NCBI RefSeq assembly: GCF_020731145.1 | Contig: NZ_JAJFZN010000001.1 | Coordinates: 310,001-374,000, forward strand | Source: Sneathiella sp. HT1-7 | GTDB lineage: Bacteria; Pseudomonadota; Alphaproteobacteria; Sneathiellales; Sneathiellaceae | DNA: 64,000 nucleotides | Direction of reading: 5' to 3' | Shown: piece after piece, positions 61,408-64,000 of the stretch | How the letters are laid out: each line of letters starts with the position of its first letter | Position numbering within the stretch: position 1 is the stretch's first letter | The notes under the pieces: generated by a model | What the model saw: the letters and a program-made list of their open reading frames with translations, nothing else | The model's database searches: none | What the model was told of the DNA's origin: nothing | Made by a program: the position numbers and the translations under genes

Positions 61408-62037
61408 TTATCCGAAGATCATGCCTTCGACATTCTCAACGAAAAAGGCAATGCCGACACCGGCGGCAACAGCACCAGCAATGCGTGGCTTTGCCGCTGC
61501 GGTCTCAGTAGCGTGCCAGACTTTTTCAGCAATAAATCCAGCGCCGATGGCAATTGAATATTGAATAGCCGCGAACCCGATGAGATAGGCAACAAGCGGC
61601 GTATTTTCTGCACCAACAATTGCCTCACCATAGGCGCCGCCATGAAACAGGCCGGCAATAGCAAAGATCGCCATATGAAGGGCCGCAGGGATTTTCTTAC
61701 CCGACACCACCAATGCGCCCAGAAGAATAACCGATCCGGTGATCACCAGTTCAGCGAAGGGAAGCGCCACTCCATTTGTGATCAGCAAACATCCGGCAAT
61801 TGTTCCCAGAATAAAGGCAAGAGGCGCAATATATTTTCGTGTCAGAAAGACCGCTGCCAAGCCGACCAGAACCACGAAGGCCAAGTGATCGATCCCGATA
61901 ATTGGGTGCCCAATGCCTGACAAAAGACCTTCCGTGAAATTACTAGGTGTCGCGCCACCCATTGGATGATGCGCAAAAGCCAGTGTTGGAACCATCAGTG
62001 CAGCAAGCACTGTCGTCGCCGCTATTCTATATCGCAT
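61408..62037 (-). CDS. HupE/UreJ family metal transporter
   Basis: A 209-residue HupE/UreJ family protein, nickel or cobalt permeases. It has a signal peptide (cleavage after LAFA at 22), then the metal-ligand HHPMGG and the family motif HPIIGIDHLAF, and about six membrane segments ending with VGIAFFVENVEGMIFG. The ATG at 62037 follows AGGAGAATGAC. A cobalamin riboswitch directly upstream shows that it is regulated by B12, which favours cobalt as substrate. It supports the CobST chelatase encoded at 4422-7300. Confidence 0.92.
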   Translation of the reverse strand: MRYRIAATTVLAALMVPTLAFAHHPMGGATPSNFTEGLLSGIGHPIIGIDHLAFVVLVGLAAVFLTRKYIAPLAFILGTIAGCLLITNGVALPFAELVITGSVILLGALVVSGKKIPAALHMAIFAIAGLFHGGAYGEAIVGAENTPLVAYLIGFAAIQYSIAIGAGFIAEKVWHATETAAAKPRIAGAVAAGVGIAFFVENVEGMIFG

Positions 62038-62081
62038 GTCATTCTCCTGTTTTCGTCTCACCCGACGAATTGTCTTTACGT

Positions 62082-62268
62082 CCTGTCAGCGGCAGGTCTC
62101 CTGGCTTGCGCTATCACGGTGCTTTCTACCTTCCCAGAATGATCCAGTGGCATCTTTGAAAGCCCCTTCGCGCTAACAGTTGCGGGGGCAGCCATAGAAT
62201 TGGACGCTAAACCGTCCTCACTATATTCCCTTTTAACTGACCGATAAAATCGATAGAACCGCCTTCGG
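62082..62268 (-). promoter_or_regulatory. Cobalamin riboswitch
   Basis: On the minus strand the conserved core is clear: TTAAAAGGGAA at the junction, GCTGCCCCCGCAACTGT, GATGCCACTG, GGGAAGG, and the B12 box GCCAGGAGACCTGCC. It sits 45 bases upstream of the hupE start. Binding of adenosylcobalamin would lower expression of the cobalt transporter. Confidence 0.96.
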
Positions 62269-62495
62269 CAAACTCTATCAACTGCCATCGATGATGACCA
62301 GCGGCAATTACTGCCAATTGAAATCTTTTGCAGGCAGAGAGCAGACTGAAATGATAGTTTCGACGAGATGTTATCGGGTATTTTTAGGTCTCACATCTCA
62401 TATATTAAAATAATTCTAAAAACTACTTGCATAAATTTCTGAGCTGAATATATATGGCTCACGACAAGAATTTGCATACTGATGGAGTTAAAAAG

Positions 62496-63242
62496 ATGAA
62501 AAATATGGAAGGACAGAAAGTCCCGAATGTCACCTTCAAGACACGTGACGGCGATAGCTGGTGCGATGTGACAACGGATGAGCTTTTCAAAGGCCAGAAA
62601 GTTGTCCTGTTTGCTCTTCCCGGAGCCTTTACACCAACATGCTCTTCGTCGCATCTCCCCCGATACAACGAGCTTGTTCCGACTCTCGAGAAAGCTGGCG
62701 TCGACAGAGTCATCTGTCTTTCGGTCAACGATACATTTGTCATGAACGAGTGGAAGAAAGACCAGAAAGCTGAGAACATTACCTTCCTCCCGGATGGGAC
62801 AGGCGCTTTCTCCGAAGGCATGGGCATGCTTGTAAATAAGGATGATCTTGGCTTTGGTAACCGGAGCTGGCGCTATTCAATGCTGGTCAATGACGGCGTC
62901 ATAGAAAAAATGTTCATTGAGCCTGATGTCGAAGGCGATCCGTTTGAAGTTTCAGATGCGGACACAATGCTCGAATATCTGAGCCCGAGCGCAGAGAAGC
63001 CAAAGGCGATTACGGTCTTTTCAAAGCCGGGCTGTGGCCATTGTACAAGGGCCAAAGCTGCATTGGAGAAAGCCGGTCTTGGATATGAGGAAATCATTCT
63101 CGGTAGCGATGCAACAATGCGCTCCCTGAGAGCCGTTTCTGGCGTCCTGACCACACCGCAGATTTTTATCGACGGCCAGAAAATCGGTGGTGCTGACGAG
63201 TTGGAAAACTATCTTGGCGCCGGCAAATCCGCCGCCGCATAA
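62496..63242 (+). CDS. Peroxiredoxin-glutaredoxin fusion (Prx5-Grx)
   Basis: A 248-residue hybrid peroxidase. The N-terminal Prx5-type domain has peroxidatic cysteine C49 in [15 protein letters not shown], and the C-terminal glutaredoxin domain has the dithiol motif C180-G-H-C183 in [12 protein letters not shown] plus the GSH-binding [14 protein letters not shown]. Such fusions (as in Haemophilus PGdx) reduce peroxides directly with glutathione. The ATG at 62496 follows GGAG by 9 bases; the upstream in-frame ATG at 62454 has no ribosome-binding site. A strong terminator follows. Confidence 0.94.
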   Translation: MKNMEGQKVPNVTFKTRDGDSWCDVTTDELFKGQKVVLFALPGAFTPTCSSSHLPRYNELVPTLEKAGVDRVICLSVNDTFVMNEWKKDQKAENITFLPDGTGAFSEGMGMLVNKDDLGFGNRSWRYSMLVNDGVIEKMFIEPDVEGDPFEVSDADTMLEYLSPSAEKPKAITVFSKPGCGHCTRAKAALEKAGLGYEEIILGSDATMRSLRAVSGVLTTPQIFIDGQKIGGADELENYLGAGKSAAA

Positions 63243-63286
63243 ATTTCCAAATACCGCGAAGAAGGTTTCGTCAATTTTCCTTCTTC

Positions 63287-63323
63287 AAAAAAACCCGCTG
63301 GTGAGAGCCAGCGGGTTTTTTTT
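63287..63323. terminator. Bidirectional intrinsic terminator
   Basis: Stem ACCCGCTGG (63293-63301) pairs with CCAGCGGGT (63308-63316), six-base loop, with eight T on the plus strand and seven on the minus strand. It ends the peroxiredoxin fusion and the convergent solute-binding protein gene. Confidence 0.93.
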
Positions 63324-63349
63324 ACAGCGTTTGATAGACCTAAAGGACG

Positions 63350-64000
63350 TTAATCACTCCAGGACATCCGTGACGCATCGGTGACGAAGAATGGCAGATC
63401 GTTCCATACACCGTTCAGCCCATTGCGAACCACAACCACACGCGGCAACTGGAACATAAAGCCGTTTACGGCATCTTCAGCCAGAATCTTCTGCGCGGTC
63501 TGCAAAAGTTCTGTGCGTTCAGCTGGTGAAGCTGCAGATTCAGCTGCGGCAACCACTTCGTTGAACTTCGGATTATTATAATTGAAGTAGTAGTTTTCAC
63601 GAGCGTAAATGCCAATATCCATTGGTTCTACATGCGAGACAATTGACAGGTCATAGTTTTTCTTTTTGTAGACTTCATCAAGCCATTTCGGCCAGTCAAC
63701 ATTCTCAATTTTGATTTTGAAGCCGGCTTTTTCAAGCTGTGCTGCAACAATCTGTCCACCTTTACGGGCGTAGTCATCCACTGGCGGTAGCTTCAATGAA
63801 AGCTCCAATCCGTCCGGATATCCTGCCTCGGCAAGAAGCTGCTTGGATTTTTCAGGGTCAAATGGATAAGTTCCAGTCAGATCGAGATAATCCGGATGAT
63901 GTGGTGCGAAATGCGTTCCGATTGGCGTTCCAAAACCAAACATCGCACCATCAATCAGTTCCTGACGATTGATCGCATGTGCGATTGCCTGACGGACTTT
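63350..64000 (-). CDS. ABC transporter solute-binding protein family 5, C-terminal part
   Basis: The C-terminal 216 residues of a periplasmic dipeptide/oligopeptide-type substrate-binding protein (SBP family 5); the N-terminus lies beyond base 64000 on this strand. The frame continues past the apparent ATG at 63943 as KVRQAIAHAINRQELIDGAM, a hallmark of the family, and then GYPDGLELSLKLPP and AQKILAEDAVNGFMFQLPR. It would bind peptides or related compounds for an ABC importer whose permease genes are outside the window. Confidence 0.94.
   Translation of the reverse strand, partial: KVRQAIAHAINRQELIDGAMFGFGTPIGTHFAPHHPDYLDLTGTYPFDPEKSKQLLAEAGYPDGLELSLKLPPVDDYARKGGQIVAAQLEKAGFKIKIENVDWPKWLDEVYKKKNYDLSIVSHVEPMDIGIYARENYYFNYNNPKFNEVVAAAESAASPAERTELLQTAQKILAEDAVNGFMFQLPRVVVVRNGLNGVWNDLPFFVTDASRMSWSD

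Noticed and set aside
62076-62288. 70-codon minus-strand reading frame upstream of hupE
   Set aside because: It coincides with the cobalamin riboswitch; its sequence is explained by the conserved RNA elements including the B12 box.

Overview
The window looks like chromosomal DNA of a free-living alphaproteobacterium of intermediate GC content. Evidence: the aroB / CNNM-CBS protein / BolA / J-domain protein / cobS / cobT neighbourhood, aerobic-type cobaltochelatase subunits, a ribbon-helix-helix small protein, a Suv3-like helicase followed by an S4 protein, a TIGR02186-type membrane protein beside a TauE exporter, and CtrA-like TTAACCAT half-sites. The genus cannot be fixed from the sequence; a marine Sneathiella/Kordiimonas-like or rhodospirillalean lineage is only a guess. 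There are no phage genes, insertion sequences, CRISPR arrays or rRNA operons. One tRNA gene, one cobalamin riboswitch and several terminators are visible.

Layout. 1-7300: end of aroB, a CNNM/CorC-type protein, an AEC transporter, RHH and BolA proteins, then a J-domain protein with cobS and cobT. 7308-14402: a dienelactone hydrolase, rpmB, meaB, trans-3-hydroxyproline dehydratase, cytidine deaminase, a histone-deacetylase-family enzyme and methylmalonyl-CoA mutase. 14735-23256: Suv3-like helicase, S4 protein, FAH-family enzyme, GST, DUF1643 protein, thymidine kinase and several unknown proteins, two of them small lipoproteins. 23259-35545: paired acyl-CoA dehydrogenases, a four-rhodanese protein with a cysteine-dioxygenase-like cupin, M20 peptidase, CDF transporter, thioesterase, Ser/Thr dehydratase, acyl-CoA ligase, exonuclease, an iron/manganese-type double Fur box with a possible small transcript, and an SCP2 protein. 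35741-47857: SDR, three more acyl-CoA dehydrogenases, EF-hand protein, TetR with two hotdog thioesterase-like genes, and the fadA/fadN-like/DmdC-like operon headed by a MerR regulator. 48009-57967: DUF962 protein, glycosyltransferase, TauE plus TIGR02186, then a co-directional run of MFS transporter, two-subunit CoA-transferase, CaiB/BaiF CoA-transferase and an orphan molybdenum hydroxylase large subunit. 57980-64000: YaiI, SDR/HxlR pair, tRNA-Arg, a lipoprotein, B12-riboswitch-controlled HupE, a peroxiredoxin-glutaredoxin fusion and the end of an ABC solute-binding protein.

How the genes fit together. Two themes dominate. The first is acyl-CoA catabolism: five acyl-CoA dehydrogenases, acyl-CoA ligase, thiolase, hydratase/dehydrogenase fusion, thioesterases, SDRs and CoA-transferases, probably partly controlled by a LiuR-like MerR protein whose likely 22-bp palindromic operator lies both before its own gene and between the SCP2 and SDR genes. 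The second is cobalamin: CobS/CobT cobalt insertion, HupE-type metal uptake under a B12 riboswitch, and the B12-dependent methylmalonyl-CoA mutase with its MeaB chaperone. The most novel-looking signals are the Fur-box-controlled short transcript at 34638-34914, the shared MerR operator, the MFS/CoA-transferase/molybdenum hydroxylase locus, and the four-domain rhodanese in which only one domain keeps the catalytic cysteine.
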